From NCBI GenBank assembly GCA_963777735.1, contig CAVZRQ010000008.1:930001-994000 (forward strand): a stretch of DNA of 64,000 nucleotides, written 5' to 3'. Below are positions 6,688 through 16,081 of this stretch, one piece after another. Both the position numbers and the translations under genes were made by a program. The notes below the pieces were generated by a model that was not told the origin of the DNA, searched no databases, and was given only the letters and a program-made list of their open reading frames with translations. This stretch comes from ZC4RG30 sp963777735. GTDB taxonomy: Bacteria; Pseudomonadota; Gammaproteobacteria; Steroidobacterales; Steroidobacteraceae. Position 1 is the stretch's first letter. Every line of letters starts with the position of its first letter.

Positions 6688-9600
6688 TTAGAACGAGGCC
6701 CGGATACCTACCTTGTAGTAGCGACCGAGCGTGTCGAAGAAGATTGGCTGCGTGCCGCCAGTGCCACCACCAATGAGCGGCGGATCGCGGTCGAACAAAT
6801 TGGACACGTTGGCCCACAATTCAACCGTCTTGGCGCCCATCACTTCGTCGAAGCGGTAATTGGCATTCAGGCCAAATACCGTGTAGCTCGGCACATGGTT
6901 GTCTTCCAACCGGACCCAGTTCGAAGGTGCAGTGATGTAGAAATCGCCATCGCCCGGATCCACGCCGAGGTAGTTCTTCTTGCCCTTGCCCACGAAGTGC
7001 GCCGACAGCGTCGTCGTGAATGGGCCATTGATGTAGGTGCTCGACAGATTCGCGTTCCACTTCGCCGACGGGTTGTTGTCGTTGAGGAAGCTGTTCGCGG
7101 TTCCGGTCTGACCCACGATGTTCACAGGAGCCTGGCCCGGAACCGGGCTGAACTTCTGCGAGATCATGCGCGTTGCCAGCAAGCGGAAGTTCAGTGCGCC
7201 CACATCGCCAAGGTCCATGCGATACGAGCTGCTGAAATCCAGGCCCTTGTAGTTGTAGGAACTGCCATTGAACGCAAGTGCGCGAATGCGCTCGATGCCA
7301 TAACCCACGTTGCCGACGTTGGCGTAGTTGAAGTTGCCCACGCCACCAGGCGAAGCACTGGCCTGCGGATCTGGCGTGATGAACTGGCAGTACTCCGCCA
7401 GGCCCGACAACTGGCAACCTTCCCGCACGCGGGTCACGTTGGCCTGCTGGATGGCATCGGTGATCTTGATCTGGAAATAGTCCACGGCGAACTCGAAGCC
7501 AGGCACCAGATCACGCGGCGTGAGAACCATGCCGATCGTGGTCGTGTCTGCCTTCTCGGGCTTCAGGTCCACATTGCCTTCCAGACTCCAGGTGCAGGCA
7601 TCAGCAGGCGAACCCTGCGGCACGCCCGTTGGTGTGCAGAAACCGAACCAGCCGCCGGCCTGGATGATCTGCCCGTAGTAGAGCTCGCGGAAATTGGCGG
7701 CGCGGCTGTCGCGCGAACGGCTGCCCCGGACGCGAACACCTTCGATCGGATCCCAGAATGCCGATGCCTTCCAGGTCGTCATGTCATGCGTGCGCTTGAC
7801 GCCGTCGAACGTACCCAGGGTACCTTCGTTCTTGTACTGCGACCAGCGAGCCGCCACGTTCAGCTCCAGACGCTTGGCGAATGGGGCGTCGCGCAGCAGT
7901 GGCATGTTGGACTCCACGTAGGCCTCGATCACATTGACCTTGCCGGCGAAGGACTCACCGTACTGGATCAGGTAGTCGTTGCGCACATAATCCGGTGCGC
8001 CATCCTGCGAACCGATGTTGCTGCCCTTCTCGGTGCGGTACTCGATACCGGCCGCGCCCTGGATTGCTCCGGCTCCGAAGCCTGCGAACAGATCACCCGT
8101 GGAATTGAATGCCGCGACAGTCTGCTCAACCGTCGTTTCCTCATGCAGGAAACCGAAGGCGTAGGCATGCGCAGCTGGATCAACTGGACCGGTTCCGAAC
8201 ACGTTCAGCGGCTGGCAACCCTGTGCGATCAGCAACAGGTTTGAGTTCAGCGTCGCGACGATCGGATCATTGTTGCGGATCTGCTGCGTGATGCGGCACT
8301 CGATCGGCCGCTGGTTGGCCGGCAGCGACGCAAACTGGGCCTGGTCACTGAACACGGCATCGGCAGCAAAGTCGTAGGCGTTCAGGTGACGGTTGTCAGC
8401 CACGTTCTGCGAACGTACCGACTTGCCGTACTGCAGATAGCCATCCCAGGTCCAGGAGCTCTCGCCGAACTTGCCATCCAGACCGGCCGAGATGCGACGC
8501 ACCTTGGTGTTGAAGGAAGAGCGTGTATCAAGCTGGCTTGCCCAATCCTTGTTCAGCTGCACCGGGAAGCTGAAGAAGTTATTGAGCAGCAGAGGCTGCA
8601 CCTGGGCGTTGAAGGCCGGATTCTGCAGCAGGTAGGCATTGTCGGCCCTGATGCCTTTGCCGAAAAAGCCGCCATCATCCAGGGCGCCAGAGGCCTGGTC
8701 GGTATTCACCTCACCCCAGCTGGCATCGGTCGTCAGGTTGATCGGTATCCGTCAGCGCGAAGCTGAGGGTACCCATGAACACATTGCGGGCGACGGGCGA
8801 ACGCAGATTGGTGTACAGGTTGGCGGGGCGGCCTTCGCCACCGGAAACAGCGCCGTAGAACACATTGCTGCCAACACCATTGGAGAACGGCTGCACCGCC
8901 GTGCCCGTGCTGTTGACCTGCCCGAGCGGACCGGTGAACGGACCAGCGATGACGCCGGCATAGCTGAAGGGAGAGCGAACATCTTCACGCAGGTACTGGG
9001 ACGGACGCGGATTGGCCAGCGTGACCAGCGCACCCCCGAATGACCAGCCACCCAGGGCTGCCGAGTAGGCGCCCGCATCGGGGTTCGAAATCAGGCCCAC
9101 GTTCTTCGCGCACCAGTCACGAACTTCCATGCAGCCCGTCGCTGCCATGGTCTGATGTTCTGCAGCGATCGAGAAATGTCCGCGTTCATCGGCAAAGCTC
9201 GTGCCGAAGGAACCGGCATAGTGCGCATCGCGCGCGTCCTGATGAATCGACTGACCCCAGTCAGCTTCGATCTTGACGCCATTCATCTTGCGGTTGAGGA
9301 AGATGTTGTTGACGCCAGAAATGGCACCGGAACCATAGGCGGCAGAGGCGCCACCGGTCACCACGTCCATGCGCTCGATGATGGTCGAGGGAATGAAGTT
9401 CAGGTCGACACCGTCACCCTGGTTGGTGGGGACGTGGCGACGGCCGTTCACCAGATTCAGCGTGCGGCTGCCGAAAAACGGGTTCAGGCCGCGCAGGTTG
9501 GCGATGGTCGAACCGGCGAAGAAGTTCGAGTTGCCGGTCGTTGTCGGCGAAAAGTTGGAGATGTTTGAAGGCAGCGATTTGATGGCGTCGCCAACGTTCA

Positions 9601-9838
9601 CGATACCCAGGTTCTTGAGATAGTCCGCATCCACAACCGTTGTGGGATTGGCGGTGTCGAAATCGGTGGCACGCCTGATGCGCGAACCCGTGACCTGGAC
9701 TTCTTCGAGATCATCGACCTGCTCTTCTGCTCCGTAAAGAATCTGCGGCGCGAGCGTCAGCAGGGTTGCGGTGCCAAGCACCAGCGCAACGGCGGCGCGC
9801 ACGGATTTGGACCCATTTCTGGTCTGGAATTTAGTCAC
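6688..9838 (-). pseudogene. TonB-dependent outer-membrane receptor (single frameshift)
   Basis: Outer-membrane siderophore/substrate receptor read in two frames. The N-terminal part (9838 to about 8743; GTG start) has a signal region, the VQVTGSRIRRATDFDTANPT plug start, NLRGLNPFFGSRTLNLVNGR and IERMDVVTGGASAAYGSGAI. The C-terminal part (about 8743 to 6688) is the beta barrel, with the family ending FDRDPPLIGGG and a final Phe. At 8743 an extra base in GATACCGATC breaks the frame; removing it joins LTDTINLTTDASWGE smoothly and leaves 3150 nt, exactly 1050 codons. The rest is undecayed, so a sequencing error or a very recent mutation fits. Oar/large TonB receptors of this type take up plant or oligomeric substrates; the ligand is unknown. 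Confidence 0.88.
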
Positions 9839-10062
9839 TTGATAACCCCCAAGTAGATTTCACTTGAGCCGTCTCCTTGTTGCGGAAACGCCCCACCCTC
9901 GGACTTTTCATGTCGAATGGTTGCCGTGCCAGCGAAGTTGTCATGGCAACAACCGATATTCTACAAAGATCAAGGACCGCAATTGCAAGTCTCAGGGAAC
10001 TATTTCTGTCGCCAACAATAAGCGTTGCGCTAACAGCGGTCGATTTGTTGCACTTGCCCAAC

Positions 10063-10083
10063 AAAACCGGCGGGAGACGCCGG
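10063..10083 (-). terminator. likely Rho-independent terminator of fpr
   Basis: Minus-strand hairpin directly after the fpr stop: CCGGCG, a 5-nt loop, CGCCGG, then TTTT. The stem is short (6 bp) but fully GC and correctly placed. The 246-bp gap to the TonB receptor start (9839-10084) holds nothing else recognised apart from presumed promoter sequence. Confidence 0.6.
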
Positions 10084-10084
10084 A

Positions 10085-10861
10085 CTACTTGTCGACGAAC
10101 GCCCGCTCGATGACGTAATCACCAGGTTCGCCGATACGCGGCGAAACCATGAAACCACGCTGGTCCAGCAGCGTGCGGGTATCGTTCAGCATGCCCGAGC
10201 TGCCACAAATCATGAACCGGTCGACCGCGGGATCCAGCGGCGGCAATCCCACCCTGTGTGCCAGGCTCCCATCGGCAATCTGATCGGTCAGGCGGCCGCG
10301 ATTGCGGAATTCCTCACGGGTAACTGTCGGGTAGTAGATCAGCTGGTTGCCCACGAACTCGCCCAGCAGCTCATGGTGCACGAGATCCTCGGCAATGAAT
10401 TTGCCGTAGGCCAGATCGTCCACCCGGCGCACACCATGCGTCACCACCACCTTTTCGAAACGCTCGTACGTCTCCGGATCCTGAATGATGCTGAGGAACG
10501 GCGCGAGGCCGGTGCCGGTGCTCAGCAGATAGAGATTCCGGCCGGGCTTGAGATCATGAATCACCAGCGTGCCAGTGGGCTTGCGGCTCACCAGTACTTC
10601 ATCGCCGACAGCGAGGTGCTGCAGTCGCGAAGTCAGGGGCCCGTTCTGGACCTTGATGCTGAGGAACTCCAGATGCTCTTCCCAGTTGGGGCTGGCAATG
10701 GAATAGGCCCGCAACAGCGGTCGGCCCTCGACGGGCAGCCCCAGCATCACGAAATGGCCGTTCTCGAAACGGAAGCCGGGATCGCGTGTGGTGCGGAACG
10801 AAAACAGGCTGTCGTTCCAGTGATGAACCTGCAGCACGCGCTCGGTTGCGATCGCCGCCAT
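10085..10861 (-). CDS. fpr: ferredoxin--NADP+ reductase
   Basis: FAD-dependent reductase of 258 residues exchanging electrons between NADPH and ferredoxin/flavodoxin. The FAD motif RAYSIASP, a NADP-binding LLSTGTGLAPFLSIIQDPETYERF and the conserved VTHGVR and MICGSSGML match the bacterial subclass I Fpr family. The C-terminal GEPGDYVIERAFVDK is diagnostic of Azotobacter/Pseudomonas-type Fpr, ending in Lys. The start chosen is ATG 10861 with GAGG upstream; a TTG at 10876 would add five residues. It stands alone, suggesting its own oxidative-stress or iron-related control, though no operator was recognised. Confidence 0.93.
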   Translation of the reverse strand: MAAIATERVLQVHHWNDSLFSFRTTRDPGFRFENGHFVMLGLPVEGRPLLRAYSIASPNWEEHLEFLSIKVQNGPLTSRLQHLAVGDEVLVSRKPTGTLVIHDLKPGRNLYLLSTGTGLAPFLSIIQDPETYERFEKVVVTHGVRRVDDLAYGKFIAEDLVHHELLGEFVGNQLIYYPTVTREEFRNRGRLTDQIADGSLAHRVGLPPLDPAVDRFMICGSSGMLNDTRTLLDQRGFMVSPRIGEPGDYVIERAFVDK

Positions 10862-10989
10862 CCGGGCCTCGAACAATGAAATGGGACGGCAAGGCTACGG
10901 GGTTTTTTATGCCGGAAAAAGCCTGAATGCGCCTATTCGTATAACAAAATCAGATAAATGCGATGCGCCCCACGCTCGCGGGGGCAAAT

Positions 10990-11574
10990 TCACTGAGTAC
11001 GGGTAACCCGCGCCCAGCCGCTCCGCCCATTGCTGACCCGAGCCATCCGGTAACCACCCAGGCGGCCCTTGTCGATCTGCACGGTATCTCCCACGGCAAC
11101 AGAGAACAGGCTCTCCATATTCGTTTGCTGCCAGACCTGGCCATTGTCGAGCGTTACCCGGAATACGTCCTTGCGGGTCTCTTTCAGGGCGGTGATTTTG
11201 GCTGTCAGGCTCGTGGGAGCAACGGGCTCGGCACTTTCACGGCTCTTGCGCTTCACGCTCTCGTCACCCAGGGAGGCCACTGGGGCCGCGATGACAGGCG
11301 CAACGACCAGCGGCGGCGGCGCCACCTCCACCGCTGGTGCGGCAGCCACTGGCGCCCTTGCAGCCGCAGCGGGCGCCATCTGTTCTGCTTGCGCCACAGT
11401 ACCCGCGAAGGCGCGATCAAAGCAGACCAGCCTTTCCAGGCTGTCTTTCACCTGCACACAGCGGCGCGCGGAATCGAGCGTCGCATCGGCGGCCAGTGCT
11501 CCGCCTGCGAACAGGGCCAAGGCCCCGAGGGAAATCGCCCATCCACGCATCTGCCTACTTCCCGGCAGGATCAT
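10990..11574 (-). CDS. exported protein of unknown function with RRCVQVKDSLERLVCFD motif
   Basis: A 194-residue protein with a signal peptide (hydrophobic WAISLGALALFAGGALAA). The mature N-terminus has paired cysteines in RRCVQVKDSLERLVCFD, a 'Cx..D..RLxCFD' motif seen in several small periplasmic proteins including the type VI-associated TagO/VasI type. An Ala/Pro-rich linker follows, then a C-terminal module (TAKITALKETRKDVFRVTLD...GQVWQQT...DTVQIDKGRLGGYRM) resembling a small beta domain. The ATG at 11574 has GAGG nine bases upstream; ATG 11550 is an alternative giving a shorter signal peptide. No type VI genes are nearby, so no role is assigned. Confidence 0.75.
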   Translation of the reverse strand: MILPGSRQMRGWAISLGALALFAGGALAADATLDSARRCVQVKDSLERLVCFDRAFAGTVAQAEQMAPAAAARAPVAAAPAVEVAPPPLVVAPVIAAPVASLGDESVKRKSRESAEPVAPTSLTAKITALKETRKDVFRVTLDNGQVWQQTNMESLFSVAVGDTVQIDKGRLGGYRMARVSNGRSGWARVTRTQ

Positions 11575-11585
11575 AGCTTAGTGCC

Positions 11586-12880
11586 TCAACGAGCTGCCGG
11601 CTTGTCCCAGTTCGTCTTGCCTTCGTCCTGCCCTGCAACCGAATACAGCACCTGTGCGTTGCGGGTCTTCTGGAAATCCTCCAGCGACTGCCCGCGCATG
11701 GCGGCGTAGATATGCAGGTTGGTGGTGCCGATCACCGCGCCGAACTTCTCCAGCAGGAAGAAGATCACGCCGTAGTGGATCAGCCCGCGCCAGTCACGAC
11801 GGCGGATGAGATCACGCTCTTCCTCGGTGAGCTGATGCTGCGCGAACAGCGGCTCGGGGTCGGCCAGGAACTGCTTGCGGAAATCCGGCTTCACCAGTTC
11901 GTGCAGGAAGTTGTTGATGCGGTAGGCCTTCACGCTGCGCTCGATGGTGTACGGATAGGTGCCTTCGAGCTTCTCGAGGCCATCGTACTGGTGCGTCATG
12001 CGCTTGCGGAATGCTTCGTTGGTCTCGGTCACCGGATCGACCGAATCGTTCTCGAAGATCACGCTGCAGATCGGCGTCATCGAAGGCAGGTAGTAGGTCT
12101 GGTGCAGCTTCTTCACCTTCTTCGACAAGGTTGCGCGCATCAGCAGCCACATGACCACTTCGGCGCCTTCCATGCCACCGAGCTTCGCGTATTCCGCGAT
12201 GGTGACCTTCGTGAGACCTTCCGGATCCTTTTCCAGCCGCTCGAGGAACTCCATGTCCCATGGCGTGTTGTTGAAGCCGCAGCGCTCGCCATGCACCTGG
12301 TGCGAGAGGCCACCGGTGCCCACGATGCACACCTTGATGTCGGCCGGATAACTCTCGATGGCCTTGCGCAGCGACAAGCCGAACTTGTAGAAACGCAGCG
12401 GCGAGGGGATCGGCGGATTCAGCACGCCACACTGCAGCGGCACGATGGCGCAGGGCCATTCCTTCTCGTGCGGCAGCAGCAGCGACAGCGGCGAGAAGCA
12501 GCCATGGTCCAGGTCCTTGCCCTGGAAATACGACAGGTCGAACTCATCGGCCACCATGGCGGCAGCGATGTGCGCGGCCAGCTTCGGATCACCCTTGATC
12601 GGCAGGCAGCTTGCGCGGCCCCACCGCCCTCGTCGGCCGGCGCGTACTGCTCGCCCACGCCCAGCGCGAAGTGCGAGTAGTGATCGAGATGGAACGAGGT
12701 GATGTGGTCGTTGAAGATGTACAGCAGTACATCCGGCTTCTTCTCTGCGAGCCACTTCTGCACGGGCTCGTAGCCCTCGAAGATCGGCTTCCAAACCGGA
12801 TCCTGCTGCTTCTTGGCATCGAGCGCAAAGCCGATGGTGGGCGTGTGGGATGTCGCGATCCCACCGATGATCTTGGCCAT
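11586..12880 (-). pseudogene. gallate/protocatechuate-type extradiol dioxygenase, LigB+LigA fusion (single frameshift)
   Basis: Class III extradiol ring-cleavage dioxygenase. The N-terminal piece (12880 to about 12620) reads MAKIIGGIATSHTPTIGFAL with the Fe(II)-ligand His and FNDHITSF; the remainder is in another frame (LPIKGDPKLAAHIAAAMVAD...VCIVGTGGLSHQVHGER). The C-terminal 90 or so residues (KQFLADPEPLFAQHQLTEEE...WRGLIHYGVIFFLLEKFGA) are a LigA-like small domain, the fusion arrangement of gallate dioxygenases GalA/DesB. Adding one base near 12610-12640 gives 1296 nt (431 residues), a normal length for that group. Substrate is inferred from architecture; protocatechuate or another catechol remains possible. 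Confidence 0.82.
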
Positions 12881-12905
12881 TATCTGGAATTACCTTTGCT
12901 GGAAA

Positions 12906-13358
12906 TCAGCGGCCCTCGGCCGCTTTGCGAGTCTCTTCACCAATGCGCTGAATCTCGGCCTGGCTGGGAGCGGGGCCGGCGCCGCGCGGACGCATGCCGA
13001 AGTACTGGTCCTTGCCTACCTGCGCACCGATGACATAGCCACCCTCGCTGCCATCCTTGAGAGGCGCGACTGTCACGGTGATGGTGTCGCCGACCTTCAC
13101 CATGCCCTTGCGATAGCCATTGCGGTACATGTTGTTGGTGCTGTGGCCCTCGAAGCGCACGGTGCGCGTGCCCTTCGCATCCTTCAGCTCGACCAGCAGG
13201 CGCATGTGCGGGTTGATCGCAGCGAAATCCTTGACCACGCCGGTGTAGGTGGACGATTTGCCGAAATCGAACTGCACGGCGGAATGATGCGCCCAGGCTG
13301 CCGCACCAGCAGTGACGGCGGCGAGAGCGAGCAGAGTCTTGCGAATGAACATGTTCAT
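12906..13358 (-). CDS. DUF6152-like secreted protein
   Basis: A 150-residue exported protein with a clear signal peptide (MNMFIRKTLLALAAVTAGAAAWA). The mature part begins HHSAVQFDF and contains STYTGVVKDFAAINPHMRLLVEL, the pattern of DUF6152 proteins, whose two leading histidines suggest metal binding. These small periplasmic proteins recur near secreted 'DFTGVW' proteins in aromatic/steroid-degrading proteobacteria; here the next gene upstream is such a protein. Function is unknown. It lies 25 bp upstream of the dioxygenase start, probably in one operon. Confidence 0.8.
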   Translation of the reverse strand: MNMFIRKTLLALAAVTAGAAAWAHHSAVQFDFGKSSTYTGVVKDFAAINPHMRLLVELKDAKGTRTVRFEGHSTNNMYRNGYRKGMVKVGDTITVTVAPLKDGSEGGYVIGAQVGKDQYFGMRPRGAGPAPSQAEIQRIGEETRKAAEGR

Positions 13359-13386
13359 GTCAGATACCTCGGATTCTCAGAATTTA

Positions 13387-14124
13387 TTAAGGAACGGGAA
13401 CGCCGGCCTTCTTGGCCATTTCCTCGATGCGGTCCAGCCACCGTTCTTCCGGGCACTCGTAGGGCAGCACACGGCCGTTGGGCACTTTTGCCCAACGCTT
13501 CTGGATCACGACGGGTTTGGTGTAGAACTTGGGGTCGGTCATCGTCATTTCAACGGAAAGCAGCTGCCGGCCCTGCGCGTCCTTGCCGTCGAACTTGTAG
13601 CGCTCGACGACTTTCGCCTCATCGGAGTGCGGCGTGCGCTGATCGAGCTGGTCAACCAGGTTGTCGGTTTCCACCACGAGCACATCGCCTTCCCAGCGAC
13701 CGCTCGAATACCCGTTGCGCCCGGGGATCCGGTCTTCCTGCGATGCATTGCGGTCGCCGAAATATACCCGGCGGATCTCGCTGTGCGCTTCGTAGACGAT
13801 GATCATCTGCTCCGGACGCTGGTGAATTTCCATGGGATAGCCACCGGAACCCAGCATTGAGCCCGGCATGCCCGTACCCACGCACCAGTTGCCGGGAGAG
13901 TCGTCGGTCCCGGCGGTGAGCTTGCGGTAGGCCTCCATGCGGGCTGCCGCTTCCGGGGTGAAGGGCAATTGCCCTGCGCCGGTGTTGGTTGCGCCGCCTA
14001 TTCCGCCGGCCGCGCTGGTCCAGACACCTGTAAAATCAGGCGCCTCGGCCGGCAAAGCCGTACCCGCACAGAGCGCGAGCCAGGCCGTGGCGACGTACTT
14101 CCCAATGTTCCTTGATTGCCCCAT
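13387..14124 (-). CDS. secreted protein of unknown function ('DFTGVW' family)
   Basis: A 245-residue exported protein with a signal peptide (YVATAWLALCAGTALPAEA) and a mature start PDFTGVWTSA. Central segments (PMEIHQRPEQMIIVYEAHSE followed by RRVYFGDRN, SSGRWEGDVLVVETDNL, SVEMTMTDPKFYTKPVVIQK) are characteristic of a large uncharacterised periplasmic family abundant in proteobacteria that degrade aromatics and steroids. No catalytic motif can be named. It is first in a probable operon with the DUF6152 protein and the dioxygenase, which suggests a periplasmic accessory role in that pathway. Confidence 0.75.
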   Translation of the reverse strand: MGQSRNIGKYVATAWLALCAGTALPAEAPDFTGVWTSAAGGIGGATNTGAGQLPFTPEAAARMEAYRKLTAGTDDSPGNWCVGTGMPGSMLGSGGYPMEIHQRPEQMIIVYEAHSEIRRVYFGDRNASQEDRIPGRNGYSSGRWEGDVLVVETDNLVDQLDQRTPHSDEAKVVERYKFDGKDAQGRQLLSVEMTMTDPKFYTKPVVIQKRWAKVPNGRVLPYECPEERWLDRIEEMAKKAGVPVP

Positions 14125-14210
14125 TCTGCTTTCTCCCGTTTTCGGGTTGTTTTCGATTCGGCAAGCCTAGGGACCAACCCCCAAGCTGTCAAAGTGGCTT
14201 TGGAGATTCC

Positions 14211-14321
14211 ATGCTGAAACGATGCGCATTCCGATTGCCGCGGCTGGCCCTCCCGGCAAATCTGACTTGCAGTCCGGATATCGAAGGGTCCGTGCTGGCT
14301 CCCGCCAGCTACGGCACTTAG
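14211..14321 (+). CDS. putative 36-residue small ORF upstream of the DOPA-type dioxygenase
   Basis: ATG at 14211 with a good ribosome binding site (GGAG, 5-nt spacer) opens 36 codons: MLKRCAFRLPRLALPANLTC and 16 more residues, ending in TAG at 14319-14321. The stop abuts the ATG of the dioxygenase (TAGATG), which has no ribosome binding site of its own. The basic start and hydrophobic run could be a weak export signal. It may be a real small protein or mainly a translational coupler; an alternative is that this is only leader RNA. Confidence 0.45.
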   Translation: MLKRCAFRLPRLALPANLTCSPDIEGSVLAPASYGT

Positions 14322-15116
14322 ATGGACACGGCCATGCTGCCGACTTATTACGTTCCCCACGGTGGCGGTCCTTGTTTCTTCATGGACGATCCGGCCGGCC
14401 TGTGGAGCGGCATGGCCGCATTCCTGCGGGCGCTGCCGGCGGCCCTGCCACAGAAGCCGAAGGCCATCCTGGTGATTTCGGGGCATTGGGAGACGAAGGG
14501 TTTCTCGGTGACCAGCCATGCGCAACCTTCCCTGCTGTTCGACTACTACGGCTTTCCTCCCCATACCTATCAACTCCGTTATGACGCACCCGGCGCACCG
14601 GAACTCGCGGAACAGGTGGCGCAGCTGCTGCGTGATGCGGGGTTCTATGCCCGGCTCGATTCAGCCCGCGGGCTGGACCACGGCGTATTCGTGCCGCTGA
14701 AAGTCGCGCTGCCCGAGGCGACCATCCCCGTTGTCGAGCTGTCGCTGGACGCCAGCCTCGATGCCAGCCTGCATCTGGCTGCCGGACGCGCGCTCACCTC
14801 GTTGCGCGACGAGGGCGTGCTGATCCTTGCGACCGGCATGAGTTTCCACAACCTGGCCGCATTCGGCGATCCACGGATGCTGCTGCCCTCGCTGCAGTTC
14901 GATACCTGGTTGAATACGGCCGTCGGCGCGGCAACCGCGGCGCGTAACCTGGCGCTGGCGCACTGGCATGAAGCGCCATCCGCGCGAATCTGCCACCCGC
15001 GGCATGAACATCTGCTACCCCTGATGGTGGCTGCAGGTGCATCGCATGGCGCCGGCCATCGCATCTACAACGAGCAGGTGCTCGGCTCCATGATTTCGGG
15101 GTTCCGCTTCGACTGA
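14322..15116 (+). CDS. ygiD: 4,5-DOPA dioxygenase-like extradiol dioxygenase (YgiD family)
   Basis: LigB-superfamily class III dioxygenase of 264 residues. It begins PTYYVPHGGGPCFFMDD, with the first metal histidine in PHGG, followed by ILVISGHWET (second metal histidine), the YGFPPHTYQLRYDAPG block, and GLDHGVFVPLKV and CHPRHEHLLPLMVAAGA, all conserved in YgiD/DODA proteins. These cleave the catechol ring of DOPA-like compounds or act as zinc enzymes of unclear substrate. ATG 14322 directly follows the stop of a 36-codon ORF; ATG 14334 (MLPTYYV) is an alternative start that looks more like the family N-terminus. Confidence 0.9.
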   Translation: MDTAMLPTYYVPHGGGPCFFMDDPAGLWSGMAAFLRALPAALPQKPKAILVISGHWETKGFSVTSHAQPSLLFDYYGFPPHTYQLRYDAPGAPELAEQVAQLLRDAGFYARLDSARGLDHGVFVPLKVALPEATIPVVELSLDASLDASLHLAAGRALTSLRDEGVLILATGMSFHNLAAFGDPRMLLPSLQFDTWLNTAVGAATAARNLALAHWHEAPSARICHPRHEHLLPLMVAAGASHGAGHRIYNEQVLGSMISGFRFD

Positions 15117-15136
15117 CATGGCCTATTCTTGAGCTC

Positions 15137-16081
15137 ATGCCACGTTCGCTGAACCGCTCCATTTCCGTGCCGATCGTGCTCAGCTCGATCACCGTGCTGA
15201 TGACCCTCGCACTGCTCATCGGCTGGATTCTCGTCATCAGCGAGAACCTGCCGCTGACGCGTGCCTTTGCCGTCAACCGCTGGCTGCTGGCAGGCGGCAT
15301 CATCTCGTTCGTGCTGGTGTTGAGCGTGCTGGTGCTGTTCAGCGTTTCGCTGGTGGGCGAGATCCTGGAGAGCCGCCGCCAGCAGATGTTCATCGACTCG
15401 GTGACGCATGAGCTGAAGAGCCCGCTGGCCTCCATCAAGCTGTGCCTCGACACCCTCGCCCGGCCGGAGCTCACCGCCACGCAACAGGTCGACCTGCGCA
15501 ACATGATGCTGTCGGACGTGGAACGCCTGACGGTGTTCGTCGACGACATCCTGCAGGCCAGCCGCATTGCGCACCGCCGCCGCTCGCAGACCTGGACCGT
15601 GGTGGATGTGACGCATCTGCTGACGCAGGCCATCGAGAGCATTCGCGCCCGCTACGGACTGGATCCGGGAGTTTTCGACTTGACCGCTCCCGAGAAGGTG
15701 GAGATATTCACCGACCCCACCGCACTCGAGATCATCATCAAGAATGTGCTCGACAACGCCGTGAAATATTCCACTGATAGGCCCTACATCCAGATCGGCA
15801 TGCAGCAACTGCCATCCGGGCACCTCGGCATCGTGGTGCGCGACCAGGGCATCGGCATCGACCGCAGCCAGCTCAAGCGCATCTTCAAGCGGTTTCATCG
15901 CGCGCCGGATCCGCGCGTCAACGAACGCTCCGGCTCCGGGTTGGGGCTCTACGTGGTCTACCGCCTGTTGCGCAATCTCGGCGGCCGGATTCGTGCCGAC
16001 TCCGACGGGCATGGCAAGGGCACTACCATGCGCATCCGCCTTCCCATGGGCAGGAAGCCGGCCCAGGGAAGTCCGCATTGA
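15137..16081 (+). CDS. membrane sensor histidine kinase
   Basis: A 314-residue two-component kinase with two N-terminal transmembrane helices (about 10-35 and 48-75) and almost no periplasmic loop, so it probably senses a membrane or intramembrane signal. The phosphoacceptor is His91 in IDSVTHELKSPLASIK; N, G1 and G2 boxes follow (IIKNVLDNAVKYS, VRDQGIGIDRSQL, GSGLGLYVVYRLL). Its stop overlaps the TTG start of the response regulator by 4 bp. A fatty-acid desaturase follows the pair, so control of membrane lipid composition in the manner of DesK is an attractive but untested guess. Confidence 0.93.
   Translation: MPRSLNRSISVPIVLSSITVLMTLALLIGWILVISENLPLTRAFAVNRWLLAGGIISFVLVLSVLVLFSVSLVGEILESRRQQMFIDSVTHELKSPLASIKLCLDTLARPELTATQQVDLRNMMLSDVERLTVFVDDILQASRIAHRRRSQTWTVVDVTHLLTQAIESIRARYGLDPGVFDLTAPEKVEIFTDPTALEIIIKNVLDNAVKYSTDRPYIQIGMQQLPSGHLGIVVRDQGIGIDRSQLKRIFKRFHRAPDPRVNERSGSGLGLYVVYRLLRNLGGRIRADSDGHGKGTTMRIRLPMGRKPAQGSPH

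Noticed and set aside
4972..8244. 1090-residue open frame on the plus strand
   Set aside because: It is the antisense shadow of the MaoC, MFS and TonB-receptor genes; low-complexity Arg/Gln/His composition, no domain, and the real minus-strand genes explain it.
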